Position numbers and translations under genes: made by a program. From the NCBI GenBank assembly GCA_900540345.1, contig UQFK01000006.1, positions 21,897-85,896 of the forward strand: a DNA stretch of 64,000 bases, read 5' to 3'. The number at the start of each line of letters is the position of its first letter. Position 1 is the stretch's first letter. Source of the DNA: an uncultured Eggerthella sp. (GTDB taxonomy: Bacteria > Actinomycetota > Coriobacteriia > Coriobacteriales > Eggerthellaceae). Below are positions 37,284 to 45,387 of this stretch, piece after piece. The notes under the pieces are model-generated. The model ran no database searches. It was not told the DNA's origin and was given only the letters and a program-made list of their open reading frames with translations.

Positions 37284-37511
37284 CTATTCGACTTTGCGGC
37301 CCATTCCCGCTCCCACCTCAGATGCTGCCTGAAAGATATCAGGATAAAGCACAGCAGGAATCGTTGCGACAACCGAAACAGCTTGATCGCAATGATGACA
37401 ATAAACCGTGAAGAGCGCTTGGGTGTTGCTTAAAGCCATAAGGGATGTATAGGTGCGCAGATCGAGATCCTTCACGCCGCAGTTTGGGCATTTCACCAGC
37501 ACATCTTCCAT
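37284..37511 (-). CDS. Small zinc-ribbon protein, unknown function
   Basis: 75 residues with two metal-binding knuckles, CPNCG at 8-12 and CHHCD near 39, typical of a zinc ribbon. Some resemblance to CpXC-type domains, but not enough for a call. AGGGGGA is about 9 bases before ATG. It lies between the diguanylate cyclase gene and lgt on the same strand, 112 bases after the former. Function cannot be deduced. Confidence 0.65.
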   Translation of the reverse strand: MEDVLVKCPNCGVKDLDLRTYTSLMALSNTQALFTVYCHHCDQAVSVVATIPAVLYPDIFQAASEVGAGMGRKVE

Positions 37512-37623
37512 TCTCGATCCCCCTATGCGCTCTATGCTCTAAGACCATCCAAGCAAAGATAATTATGAGCGAACACACTCTGAAGAATGTGCTCTTTGAT
37601 GATCTGATTCCTAATCGCAACTT

Positions 37624-38997
37624 TCACGAGCAAGCTTTACGAACTTGATCAATGCTCGGAACTGTAGGATGCGCATCAAGATAAAAGGAATAGCCATCTT
37701 TGCCTTTTGACTTCGTTCGATAAAGCGCTTCATCTGAGCGTGAATAGAGTTCACTGACCGTGGTAGTAAGATCTTCTGCGCAAGCGACCCCAATAGAGAC
37801 CGTGGGGACCACCGTTTTTCCAATGAGCGATTGAGAGTCAAAATCGATGAACGCAAGCTCGTTGATGCGTCTCACCAAATAACGCAAACGATCGCTATCG
37901 CCAAGCCCTACCACGAATGCTGCGAATTCATCGCCACCCATGCGCGCGACGATGTCGCTTTGACGCAGAGTGCTATCAAGAAAACGCGCTAGATGTTTGA
38001 GTACCTCATCACCAAAGGGGTGTCCATAGGCATCGTTTATCCCCTTGAAATCATCAACGTCAATAAGAATGACCGAACACTGGCCCGTTCCATGAGCGCG
38101 CCTCTCGACAACATGCTGCATCGCGGCCTCACGATTAAACGCTCCTGTTAGGCCATCGTGTTCAGCGATCTGCTTGAGATTCTCACGAGTGACGATCTTA
38201 TCGGTGATATCGAGCACAACGACATAGAACCACTCTTCATCGTTTGAATCAACGATCAGATTGCCCCAATCTTCGACCCAACGAACGTCTCCGTTCTTGG
38301 AAATGATGCGATAGGTAACCTTATCACTTCCAGTTGCAGAAGACTGCTTACGAATCTCGGCAAGCACATGATCGCGATCATCTGGATGAACAAAACCTTG
38401 AAACGTATTTCCCGTGAGCACGCGAAAATCCTCTTCGTTTTCGCAGCCGAGCATCTGAACAAGACCAGGACTCACATAATCGAACGTATCCGCACCAGGC
38501 TCATCAGTTGCATGGTAGCGAAAAAGACCACCTGGCATGCGCCTGAGCAATTCATCCATGTCTTCACGTGCACTCTGAAGCTCGGCGGTCGAGCGCCTGA
38601 AATCACGCGCGGTCTCATGAAGCTTGATGTAGTTGAGAACACGTCGGTGTGCATACACCGAGTAAGGGCGCACGATTACGTCGGTCGCTCCCGCATTGAA
38701 CCCTTGGTTGATCAGTTCATCGGATATATCGTCAACGATGAGGATGATCGGGGCGCCATCCGTTCGATCGAGTCGCCTGATCAACTCGATGCAATCAATA
38801 GTGGATTTGTCGATGTCGGAAGTGTCGATGATATATGCCGAAAACGGTATCGCACGAAGCTCCATCTCTTTTTCGATGTTGCATCTATCGCGTGCGATGA
38901 TCACATTGCATGATTCAGAAAGACGTTTTACGATCTCGCTTTCCTGGAAAGCCTCTTCAGTCGCAAGAAGGACCGAATAGTATTTTTCCTCGGACAT
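37624..38997 (-). CDS. Diguanylate cyclase with receiver-like and PAS domains
   Basis: Predicted c-di-GMP synthase, 457 residues. A degenerate receiver-like domain (about 1-125; the conserved Lys is Arg in VRPYS), a short coiled linker, a PAS domain (about 150-285, with VHPDDRDHV and WFYVVVLDITDK), and a GGDEF domain (about 295-445). The catalytic GGDEF in ARMGGDEFAAF is intact, and RQSD five residues before it is a product-inhibition I-site. ATG 38997, with GGGAG upstream; an upstream in-frame start is not used. A Cys-rich protein gene lies 50 bases upstream in the same direction, so it may deliver the signal. Confidence 0.92.
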   Translation of the reverse strand: MSEEKYYSVLLATEEAFQESEIVKRLSESCNVIIARDRCNIEKEMELRAIPFSAYIIDTSDIDKSTIDCIELIRRLDRTDGAPIILIVDDISDELINQGFNAGATDVIVRPYSVYAHRRVLNYIKLHETARDFRRSTAELQSAREDMDELLRRMPGGLFRYHATDEPGADTFDYVSPGLVQMLGCENEEDFRVLTGNTFQGFVHPDDRDHVLAEIRKQSSATGSDKVTYRIISKNGDVRWVEDWGNLIVDSNDEEWFYVVVLDITDKIVTRENLKQIAEHDGLTGAFNREAAMQHVVERRAHGTGQCSVILIDVDDFKGINDAYGHPFGDEVLKHLARFLDSTLRQSDIVARMGGDEFAAFVVGLGDSDRLRYLVRRINELAFIDFDSQSLIGKTVVPTVSIGVACAEDLTTTVSELYSRSDEALYRTKSKGKDGYSFYLDAHPTVPSIDQVRKACS

Positions 38998-39047
38998 GGT
39001 CACGTCTCCCTTCCTATCGTCGTGCCCAACTGGCACGCCCGATGACA

Positions 39048-39305
39048 TCATCCAGCTACAGACTGATCCTCGATCCGCGGCCCCTTCGTCAAGAAGAATT
39101 CGCAGAACTGGCAAATATCTTTCATGCAGGTATCGCGATCCAAATCGACGCGAAAGACAAGCGCGGGATCTGAACTTACTTGATGCGTATCACGGCGACA
39201 TGCCGCAAAATGACAATCCGCTGGACAGCGTTCTCCTGGGGTATTATGCGGGCAGCGAGAGAGCATCTCTTCATCGCAGCCACGCTGTTCCCAACAAAAT
39301 GGCAT
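39048..39305 (-). CDS. Small cysteine-rich protein, resembling two-CW domain proteins
   Basis: 85 residues with eleven or so cysteines and few hydrophobic stretches: MPFCWEQRGC, RCPH, RCPADCHFAACRRD, and the C-terminal CMKDICQFCEFF. The spacing CWE..GC...CP...C...C..C-F recalls the two-CW family of Cys-rich signalling domains; this is by eye. ATG 39305 with GAAAGG 8 bases upstream. It probably shares a transcript with the diguanylate cyclase gene 50 bases downstream. Candidate metal or Fe-S sensor partner of it. Confidence 0.7.
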   Translation of the reverse strand: MPFCWEQRGCDEEMLSRCPHNTPGERCPADCHFAACRRDTHQVSSDPALVFRVDLDRDTCMKDICQFCEFFLTKGPRIEDQSVAG

Positions 39306-39376
39306 AATTCGACCTTTCTCGCGGTGAAAAACGAACGCCGCGATCTCGCGGCGCATTTCATCGTATCGAGGGTCGC

Positions 39377-39607
39377 CTACGAAGCTGGAACGACCTTAGT
39401 AACGCCGGGGATGCGCTCTTTCAGAATGCGCTCAACACCATTGGCAAGCGTCATCTGGGACATAGGGCAACCTTTGCAAGCGCCTTGAAGCTCAACCGTA
39501 ACAACACCATCTTCGCTTACATCGACAAGCGCCACATCGCCTCCATCGGCTTGCAGAGAGGGACGAATGAGCTCAAGCACTGCGGCAACATCGGTTTTCT
39601 CTACCAT
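39377..39607 (-). CDS. NifU C-terminal domain (Nfu-type) Fe-S carrier
   Basis: Fe-S cluster scaffold or carrier of 76 residues, just the NifU C-terminal domain: LIRPSLQADGGDVALV and the cluster-binding ACKGCPMSQMT (Cys-x2-Cys near 44-47). Located 21 bases after the UDG gene, which itself needs an Fe-S cluster. Confidence 0.95.
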   Translation of the reverse strand: MVEKTDVAAVLELIRPSLQADGGDVALVDVSEDGVVTVELQGACKGCPMSQMTLANGVERILKERIPGVTKVVPAS

Positions 39608-39628
39608 CGGAATCTCCTTATAATCTCA

Positions 39629-40297
39629 TCACTGTTCTGAATTATTTCTCGCAGCCATTCTATCACGCACGATCGCGCCCACCTGCTGAAAATCAGATAT
39701 CAGCACATCTCGCTTAGAACGGTCATAAATAGCTGCAGCTGGGTGGAATGTTGGCAGAACAAGAAAGCGACCTGCCTGTTGGACAGTGCCACGCAGCTTC
39801 GTGATACCGACCGTGGTTCGCAAGATGAACTGAGTCGCAAAATTGCCGAGCGTCACGATAACATCAGGATCGATGATCTTGGTCTGAGCACGCAGAAACG
39901 GCGCGCACGCTTCGATCTCATGCGGTTGCGGATTACGATTCTCGGGTGGACGGCACTTCAGTACATTCGCGATAAAGATCTCTTCGCGCGCAAGACCTGC
40001 ATCCTTGAGCAATTCATCTAAGAATTTTCCTGCCGCTCCCACAAAAGGAATGCCTTGCAGATCCTCATTCTTGCCAGGAGCTTCTCCCACAACAAGAATA
40101 CGCGCATGCGGATTCCCATCACCAAACACAAGGTTGGTGCGTGTCTCACAGAGATCGCAGCGGGTGCATCCCAGCATAGATTCACGCAGCTCCTCGAGCG
40201 TTTCAGCAGGAGCGATCGGATGAGCTTGCGCAGAATGAGCAGGCTTTTCACTTGCATACTGCAAATGCTTTGAGACGATATCCTTCTCGGTCTTCAT
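39629..40297 (-). CDS. Family 4 uracil-DNA glycosylase
   Basis: Removes uracil from DNA; the family carries a 4Fe-4S cluster. 222 residues: CTRCDLCETR (first Cys pair), VVGEAPGKNED active-site loop, FVGAAGKFLDELL, NVLKCRPPENRNP (third Cys) and ACAPFL (fourth Cys), and a late LPTFHPAA motif. The N-terminal 30 residues are variable. It lies 7 bases after alr, so co-transcription is likely. Confidence 0.93.
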   Translation of the reverse strand: MKTEKDIVSKHLQYASEKPAHSAQAHPIAPAETLEELRESMLGCTRCDLCETRTNLVFGDGNPHARILVVGEAPGKNEDLQGIPFVGAAGKFLDELLKDAGLAREEIFIANVLKCRPPENRNPQPHEIEACAPFLRAQTKIIDPDVIVTLGNFATQFILRTTVGITKLRGTVQQAGRFLVLPTFHPAAAIYDRSKRDVLISDFQQVGAIVRDRMAARNNSEQ

Positions 40298-40304
40298 AGC
40301 TCTC

Positions 40305-41576
40305 CTATACGTAGTAGCGAGGCATGCGATGAGAAAACCCGATCGTCACTTCATGTTGGATAGTACCTGCTCGTTTTGCCATCGTATCGATGGATGTGTC
40401 GATGTGAGCATTCGGCCCAGCTATCTGCACGATGTCGCCAATCTGCGGATCGAGCGTTCTATGCCCTGCTCGCGTGCGGATATCGACCTCGAACATGCAT
40501 TGATCCATACAGATATTGCCAACTTGAGATACAGCACGATCCTGATAGGCAAATTTGATCTGACCCGAGAGCAAGCGGATAAGGCCATCGGCATATCCTA
40601 CCGGCACCGTACAGATTTTTACACTGCCAGGACTTCGATAGTTCATGCCGTAACTTACCCCTTCGCTCATCGGCACCTGGATAACATTGGTGATGCGAGC
40701 ATAAACGCTCATCGCAGGGCGCAACTGCACAATGCGATGCGTATCATTGGCGGGATGGTAACCATAAAGCGAAATACCAAGGCGCACCATGTCGAAATGC
40801 GTCTTAGGGAAACGATAGATCGCCGCTGAGTTATCACAGTGAACAAGTCCGGGATTGATGCCTGCGGCTTCAAGCGCGCGCATGCTCTCCACGAAACGAT
40901 TGATCTGAATCTGAAAATCGAGGGTCTCTGCAGCATCTGCAGTCGCAAAATGCGTGAAACAACCTTGCAAGTCGAGCGCGCGGTGAAAGCTCACCTGAGA
41001 GATGAATTCGATCACCTGATCATGACGCACGCCAATGCGATTCATGCCCGAGTTGATAGCAAGATGATAGGGTGCTTTCATATTGTGAGCATCAGCGATC
41101 TCGGCATAATGGATCGCAAAATCTGGCGTATAGACTGAAGGAATGATGTGATTGTGGAGCAGCAGCGGAACACTTTCTGCTGGCGGCTCAGAAAGCAGCA
41201 AAATCGGCTCACGCAAGCCCGCATCACGCAACTGGATGCCCTCATCGACCGTCGCGACCCCCAGATAGGAAGCGCCAGAAGTTGTAGCAAGCTTTGCCAC
41301 CTCAACCGCACCGTGACCATAAGCATCCGCTTTAACGACCGCCATCAAACGCGTGCGGTCTCCAAGTAAATTGCGCGTTGCACGCACGTTATGCTGGATC
41401 GCGTTTCGCTCGATCTCGATCCAAGCCCAACGACGATCCTTCTCCGGAATACTGTCGAGCTCGATCTCTGCAAAGCCTTGAGTCTCATCTCCCTTTTCAT
41501 GATCGCGCGAATACTGGAAGTTCGAAGCACGACTATAACGCGAAGGCGCGGTAAATCCATTTATCATTTCGTCCAC
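40305..41576 (-). CDS. alr: Alanine racemase
   Basis: PLP enzyme making D-alanine for peptidoglycan. 423 residues: PLP-lysine in AVVKADAYGHG, GMNRIG, CDNSAA, and the catalytic Tyr in EGVSYGMNY. An N-terminal extension of about 45 residues precedes the normal start (WAWIEIERNAI). GTG 41576 is preferred, with AGAGGAG 8-9 bases upstream, over the TTG at 41594. First gene of the alr-udg-nfu run. Confidence 0.95.
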   Translation of the reverse strand: MDEMINGFTAPSRYSRASNFQYSRDHEKGDETQGFAEIELDSIPEKDRRWAWIEIERNAIQHNVRATRNLLGDRTRLMAVVKADAYGHGAVEVAKLATTSGASYLGVATVDEGIQLRDAGLREPILLLSEPPAESVPLLLHNHIIPSVYTPDFAIHYAEIADAHNMKAPYHLAINSGMNRIGVRHDQVIEFISQVSFHRALDLQGCFTHFATADAAETLDFQIQINRFVESMRALEAAGINPGLVHCDNSAAIYRFPKTHFDMVRLGISLYGYHPANDTHRIVQLRPAMSVYARITNVIQVPMSEGVSYGMNYRSPGSVKICTVPVGYADGLIRLLSGQIKFAYQDRAVSQVGNICMDQCMFEVDIRTRAGHRTLDPQIGDIVQIAGPNAHIDTSIDTMAKRAGTIQHEVTIGFSHRMPRYYV

Positions 41577-41600
41577 GAACGAACTCCTCTTCAACGATCA

Positions 41601-41628
41601 AAGGGGCTCCGATCGAACGAAGCCCCTT
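41601..41628 (-). terminator. Hairpin between eno and alr
   Basis: Inverted repeat AAGGGGCT (41601-41608) with AGCCCCTT (41621-41628). On the minus strand only TTTGAT follows, so it would be a leaky terminator between enolase and alr. Confidence 0.5.
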
Positions 41629-41647
41629 CCCCTAAGCCAGATCGACT

Positions 41648-42940
41648 CTAGCGATTGATGTTATAAAACGCCTTCATACCAGCGTACTGACCAGCATCTG
41701 CAAGCTCTTCTTCGATGCGAATGAGCTGGTTGTATTTTGCCACACGATCCGAACGTGCAGGAGCGCCTGTCTTGATCTGGCCTGCATTGGTCGCTACTGC
41801 CAGATCAGCGATGGTGGTGTCCTCAGTCTCGCCAGAACGATGCGACATGACGCAAGCATAGCCTGCTTGCTTTGCCATCTGGATCGCTTCCATAGTCTCG
41901 GTAAGCGAACCGATCTGGTTTACTTTCACGAGGATCGCATTTGCGCAGCCAAGCTCGATACCTTTAGCAAGGCGCTTGGAGTTGGTTACAAACAGATCGT
42001 CACCAACCAACTGGACCTTATCACCAATACGATCGGTGAGCTTCTTCCAGCCATCCCAATCTTCTTCAGCCATGCCGTCTTCGATCGAGATGATTGGATA
42101 CTTCTCGACAAGCGCTGCCCAATAGTCGACCATTTCGTCGCTCGCAAGCTCACGGCCTTCGCCAGCCAGAACATACTTACCAGTATCTTCGTTATAGAAC
42201 TCGGTCGATGCAGGATCCATCGCGAACATGATGTCAGAACCAGGCTTATAGCCAGCAACTTCGCACGCCTTCACAATGTACTGCAAGGGCTCTTCGTTGG
42301 TCTTAAAATTGGGCGCAAAACCACCCTCGTCGCCGATACCGCCGCCGAGGCCCGCATCGTGGAGAACCTTCTTGAGCGTGTGATAGATCTCTGCACACCA
42401 GCGAAGCGCCTCCGCGAACGTAGGAGCGCCGACAGGCATGATCATAAATTCCTGAAAGTCAACGTTGTTGTCTGCGTGTGCGCCGCCGTTCAAGATGTTC
42501 ATCATAGGTGTTGGCAGCAAATTTGCATTAACTCCGCCCACGTATTTATAAAGAGGGAGCTCAGCAGATTCAGCAGCAGCCTTAGCCGTTGCCAGAGAGA
42601 CACCCAGAATCGCATTTGCACCGAAGTTTGCCTTGTTCTCGGTGCCATCAAGCGCGATCATCTCGGCATCGATCGTGCGTTGATCGTCTGCTTCAAAGCC
42701 AATGAGTGCATCAGCAATCTCTTCGTTCACATGAGCGACTGCTTTAAGCGTACCCTTGCCCAGATAGCGCTCGTTATCGCCATCGCGCAACTCGACTGCT
42801 TCGAAAGCACCGGTGGAAGCTCCCGAAGGAACTGCTGCGCGTCCCATCGATCCATCGTCAAGTGTGACTTCAACTTCTACGGTCGGATTGCCGCGGGAAT
42901 CCAAAACCTCGCGACCGTAAACATCAATGATGATGCCCAT
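41648..42940 (-). CDS. eno: Enolase
   Basis: Glycolytic enzyme converting 2-phosphoglycerate to phosphoenolpyruvate. 430 residues: DVYGREVLDSRGNPTVE opening, GGAHADNNVDFQEFM, LLVKVNQIGSLTE-type strand (here ILVKVNQIGS) and the SHRSGETED signature. ATG 42940 with AGGAGG 7 bases upstream; the longer frame upstream is not used. A small inverted repeat (AGCTTG/CAAGCT, about 42970-42986) lies in the leader. Confidence 0.98.
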   Translation of the reverse strand: MGIIIDVYGREVLDSRGNPTVEVEVTLDDGSMGRAAVPSGASTGAFEAVELRDGDNERYLGKGTLKAVAHVNEEIADALIGFEADDQRTIDAEMIALDGTENKANFGANAILGVSLATAKAAAESAELPLYKYVGGVNANLLPTPMMNILNGGAHADNNVDFQEFMIMPVGAPTFAEALRWCAEIYHTLKKVLHDAGLGGGIGDEGGFAPNFKTNEEPLQYIVKACEVAGYKPGSDIMFAMDPASTEFYNEDTGKYVLAGEGRELASDEMVDYWAALVEKYPIISIEDGMAEEDWDGWKKLTDRIGDKVQLVGDDLFVTNSKRLAKGIELGCANAILVKVNQIGSLTETMEAIQMAKQAGYACVMSHRSGETEDTTIADLAVATNAGQIKTGAPARSDRVAKYNQLIRIEEELADAGQYAGMKAFYNINR

Positions 42941-43087
42941 GGATTTTCCTCCTTGTTTGCTTTGTATAAGCTTGTGGTTCAAGCTGAAGATATGATAACA
43001 CGCGCCACTGTTGCCCCTAGGGACAAACCGCACAAAGTGTGTCTCTTGTCGTCTAGAGCCACTATATTTAGTAGATATGAAGCTCGA

Positions 43088-43828
43088 TCACAGCTGCCAT
43101 GCGACAAGTACGCACAGCGCCAGAATCGCAAAGAGTCCAAGCCATGCCGATACGCTCACTGACCGCGCACTCAAACTCGTACGGTCACTTGCGCCATAAC
43201 AACGCGCATCCATCGCTTCAGCCACAGTCTCGGCCTGTCGAAAGAATCCAACGAACAAGGGGATGAGAACGACAAGCCACATCTTCAATCGTTGCCATAT
43301 CGTTCCGCTACCGAACCGAGCACCACGAGATGTTTGCGCGATCTTGATCTGCGTGAGTTGCTCGAAAAGGAGCGGGATGAATCGCAAGGCGAGGCTGAGC
43401 ATGAATGCGATATCGTCAATGGGAACGTGCAACCTGCGCAGCGGTCTCAGGATCGAAGCGATCGCATCTGTTAGTTGTGTTGATGTAGTCGTGAACGTGA
43501 TGACGAAGCTTGCCACAATGACGAGTGTGATACGCGCTGCATAGGCAAGCGCGCTAAAGCTACGATCCAGATCAAAGGGAATCGTGTTACAGATCCAGAT
43601 GAAGACCAAGATTGCTATCGCGGGCGTGATGGTTCGTGCATAATTCTTGAGCGGAATGCGCGAAGCCCCAATCACGACAAACAAGGCAAGCGCAAATACG
43701 ATGATTCCCCACCAACTATGAGTGCAAAATAATGCAATCGAGTATATCAACAAGACTGCGATCTTCATGCGAGCATCCGCATTATGAATGCAGCTTTTCT
43801 TTGGTATGTACGATAAGACGTGATTCAT
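43088..43828 (-). CDS. Orphan ECF transporter transmembrane (T) subunit
   Basis: EcfT-family membrane protein, 246 residues, with hydrophobic segments near 22-45, 50-70, 85-108 and 222-246. The coupling motifs TSRGARF and MDARCYG are intact. Unlike the ECF operon at 3.7-6.8 kb, no ATPase or S gene lies next to it. Its place, downstream of rpoA-rplQ, is where ecfA1-ecfA2-ecfT-truA stand in many Gram-positive genomes, so it may be the remnant of that set. It could recruit the distant EcfA ATPases. Confidence 0.88.
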   Translation of the reverse strand: MNHVLSYIPKKSCIHNADARMKIAVLLIYSIALFCTHSWWGIIVFALALFVVIGASRIPLKNYARTITPAIAILVFIWICNTIPFDLDRSFSALAYAARITLVIVASFVITFTTTSTQLTDAIASILRPLRRLHVPIDDIAFMLSLALRFIPLLFEQLTQIKIAQTSRGARFGSGTIWQRLKMWLVVLIPLFVGFFRQAETVAEAMDARCYGASDRTSLSARSVSVSAWLGLFAILALCVLVAWQL

Positions 43829-43910
43829 GTTCTTTCAGTCTAACGTACTTATGATGCGAACGAATACCGTCGCGCAAAGTGCGCACACACCATCGGTCAA
43901 TACCTCAAGA

Positions 43911-43944
43911 CAAAGAAGCGCCCCAACATGGAGCGCTTCTTTTA
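43911..43944 (-). terminator. Terminator after the 40-residue acidic ORF
   Basis: Stem GAAGCGC (43915-43921) with GCGCTTC (43933-43939), with TTTT on the plus strand and TTTG on the minus strand. It most likely ends the transcript of 43989-44111; bidirectional use is possible. Confidence 0.65.
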
Positions 43945-43988
43945 GCGAAAACGAACTGATTCGCCTATTTCAATAAAGAGAATGAAGG

Positions 43989-44111
43989 CTATTTGATTCC
44001 TGCCTTTTTCATCTCTTCTTCCATGAACTTCTCTTCAGTCTCTTCGACTGCATCAGCCTTCTCTTCGGCTTTGAGAGCTTCCAGGTCTTCCTTAACTTCA
44101 TCTGCATTCAT
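43989..44111 (-). CDS. 40-residue acidic peptide ORF
   Basis: Short ORF starting MNADEVKEDLEALKAEEK and ending MKKAGIK, rich in Glu and Lys with regular hydrophobic spacing, so probably a single helix. Composition resembles the acidic tail of the nearby L17. A terminator follows at 43911-43944. The ribosome binding site is weak: an AAGGCGG lies about 12 bases upstream. It could be a real small protein or a chance ORF in a degraded region. Confidence 0.45.
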   Translation of the reverse strand: MNADEVKEDLEALKAEEKADAVEETEEKFMEEEMKKAGIK

Positions 44112-44626
44112 GATGAACAACCGCCTTCCTCGCTCGATCGATGCTCGTCTATCATGCGGTCGTTCACGAGCACCCGAAATTCGATGTCCAAGCGCTCGTG
44201 CAGGCCGGATAGAGGAACGAACTCTAATACCAGTTCATATTGTCGCGCTTTGATTCAGACAAGTGGCAGCGATCGCAGAAGCATTACCGCTTTTTCGAAA
44301 ACCTGTTGTCCTCTCGTAACCTTAGCCGTAACCTTAGCCATACTGAGATGCATCACAAGTAACATACCGGGATGCATTACGAGCAACTTTGCAGTAGGAA
44401 CTCAATTTTTTGCATGGGATTTACGGTTGTACGCACACCTGAAAAAGTGTTAAAAGCCACGAACTGGGCTTTTGGATGCTGAGAGCACAGAATGAATGAT
44501 TCTGCACCCTCCAAACGCCCCAAATCACACTGTTTTGTGCATACAATCGCATTTTTCTTGCAAAAAACTGCCTTTTCGCTGCAAAAGCGAACCATCACGA
44601 CTTATGAGGCTATAACCCCCTTGCAG
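44112..44626. other. Gene-poor gap downstream of rplQ
   Basis: About 515 bases with no supportable gene, unusual in this dense region. It holds a direct 12-base tandem repeat (CGTAACCTTAGC at 44315-44326 and 44327-44338), a following pair of imperfect repeats with GATGCAT cores (about 44348 and 44371), and a hairpin with AAAAGCC/GGCTTTT arms near 44452-44473. Genes ecfA1, ecfA2 and truA, often found here, are absent. Confidence 0.5.
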
Positions 44627-44628
44627 AA

Positions 44629-44660
44629 ACAAAAAAGAGCCGCTCGAACGAGCGGCTCTT
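44629..44660 (-). terminator. Terminator of the infA-rplQ operon
   Basis: On the minus strand an 11-bp perfect stem (AAGAGCCGCTC/GAGCGGCTCTT; 44650-44660 with 44635-44645) with a four-base loop, followed by TTTTTTG. Confidence 0.9.
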
Positions 44661-44693
44661 CATGCAATTAAGAATTAGACGTGAGCGATGTGC

Positions 44694-45377
44694 TTATTCA
44701 GCCTTTTCCTTCTCTGCTTCTTCTTCAGCAGCGGCTTCAGCATTCTTAGCTGCAGCCTCTTCTGCCTTCTCAGCAGATTCCTTTGCAGCCTCTTCAGCTT
44801 TCGCCTCTTCTTTAGCCTCAGCCTTAGCTTCTGCCTTGGCCTCAGTCGCTTCCGCTTCCATGACCTCTGCCTGATCCTTATCAAGCTCTTCGATCACGTC
44901 TTCAGCTACTTCAGGTTTTTCTTCCTTCTTAGTTGCTGCCTTTTTCGTGGTCTTCTTAGGCGCAGCCTTCTTTTCAGACTTTACCTCGTCCTTCTTGGCT
45001 TTCTTCTTCTTGCCAACAGGCTCGGTCACAAGCTCCATGATGACCATAGGAGCATTGTCGCCCTTGCGATTGCCCAGCTTCATGATGCGGGTATAGCCAC
45101 CTTGGCGATCGCCGAACATGCCCTGCTCGACCTTCTCGAAAACCTCGCGAACAAGTTCTTTATCACCGAGAGCAGCGATTGCAAGACGACGGGAATGCAA
45201 GTCGCCTTTCTTTGCCCAGGTGATGATCTTATCAACGTCAGGACGAATTTCCTTGGCACGAGCCTCGACCGTCTTGATACGGTCGTTGGTGAACAGTGCA
45301 CCTACCAGGCTCTTCTTCATAGCCTTAGTGTGGCTTGAGTCAGTGCCAAGCTTACGACCTTTCTTATTGTGTCTCAT
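44694..45377 (-). CDS. rplQ: Ribosomal protein L17 with long charged C-terminal extension
   Basis: Large-subunit protein L17, 227 residues, nearly twice the usual length of about 120. The first 118 or so residues are the normal domain (KKGRKLGTDSSHTKAM, FTNDRIKTVEARAKEIRP). The remaining ~110 are low complexity: first Lys/Ala-rich (KKAAPKKTTKKAATKK), then Glu/Ala-rich to the end. Such tails are known on some actinobacterial ribosomal proteins. Last gene of the operon, followed by a strong terminator. Confidence 0.96.
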   Translation of the reverse strand: MRHNKKGRKLGTDSSHTKAMKKSLVGALFTNDRIKTVEARAKEIRPDVDKIITWAKKGDLHSRRLAIAALGDKELVREVFEKVEQGMFGDRQGGYTRIMKLGNRKGDNAPMVIMELVTEPVGKKKKAKKDEVKSEKKAAPKKTTKKAATKKEEKPEVAEDVIEELDKDQAEVMEAEATEAKAEAKAEAKEEAKAEEAAKESAEKAEEAAAKNAEAAAEEEAEKEKAE

Positions 45378-45387
45378 CTTGTTTCTC

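Noticed and set aside
41840..43162. Plus-strand ORF of 440 codons
   Set aside because: Antisense to enolase, with Cys/His/Arg-rich translation typical of a shadow frame.
44154..44453. Plus-strand ORF of 99 codons in the rplQ-downstream gap
   Set aside because: Composition is not protein-like, it crosses the tandem repeats, and it has no translation signal.
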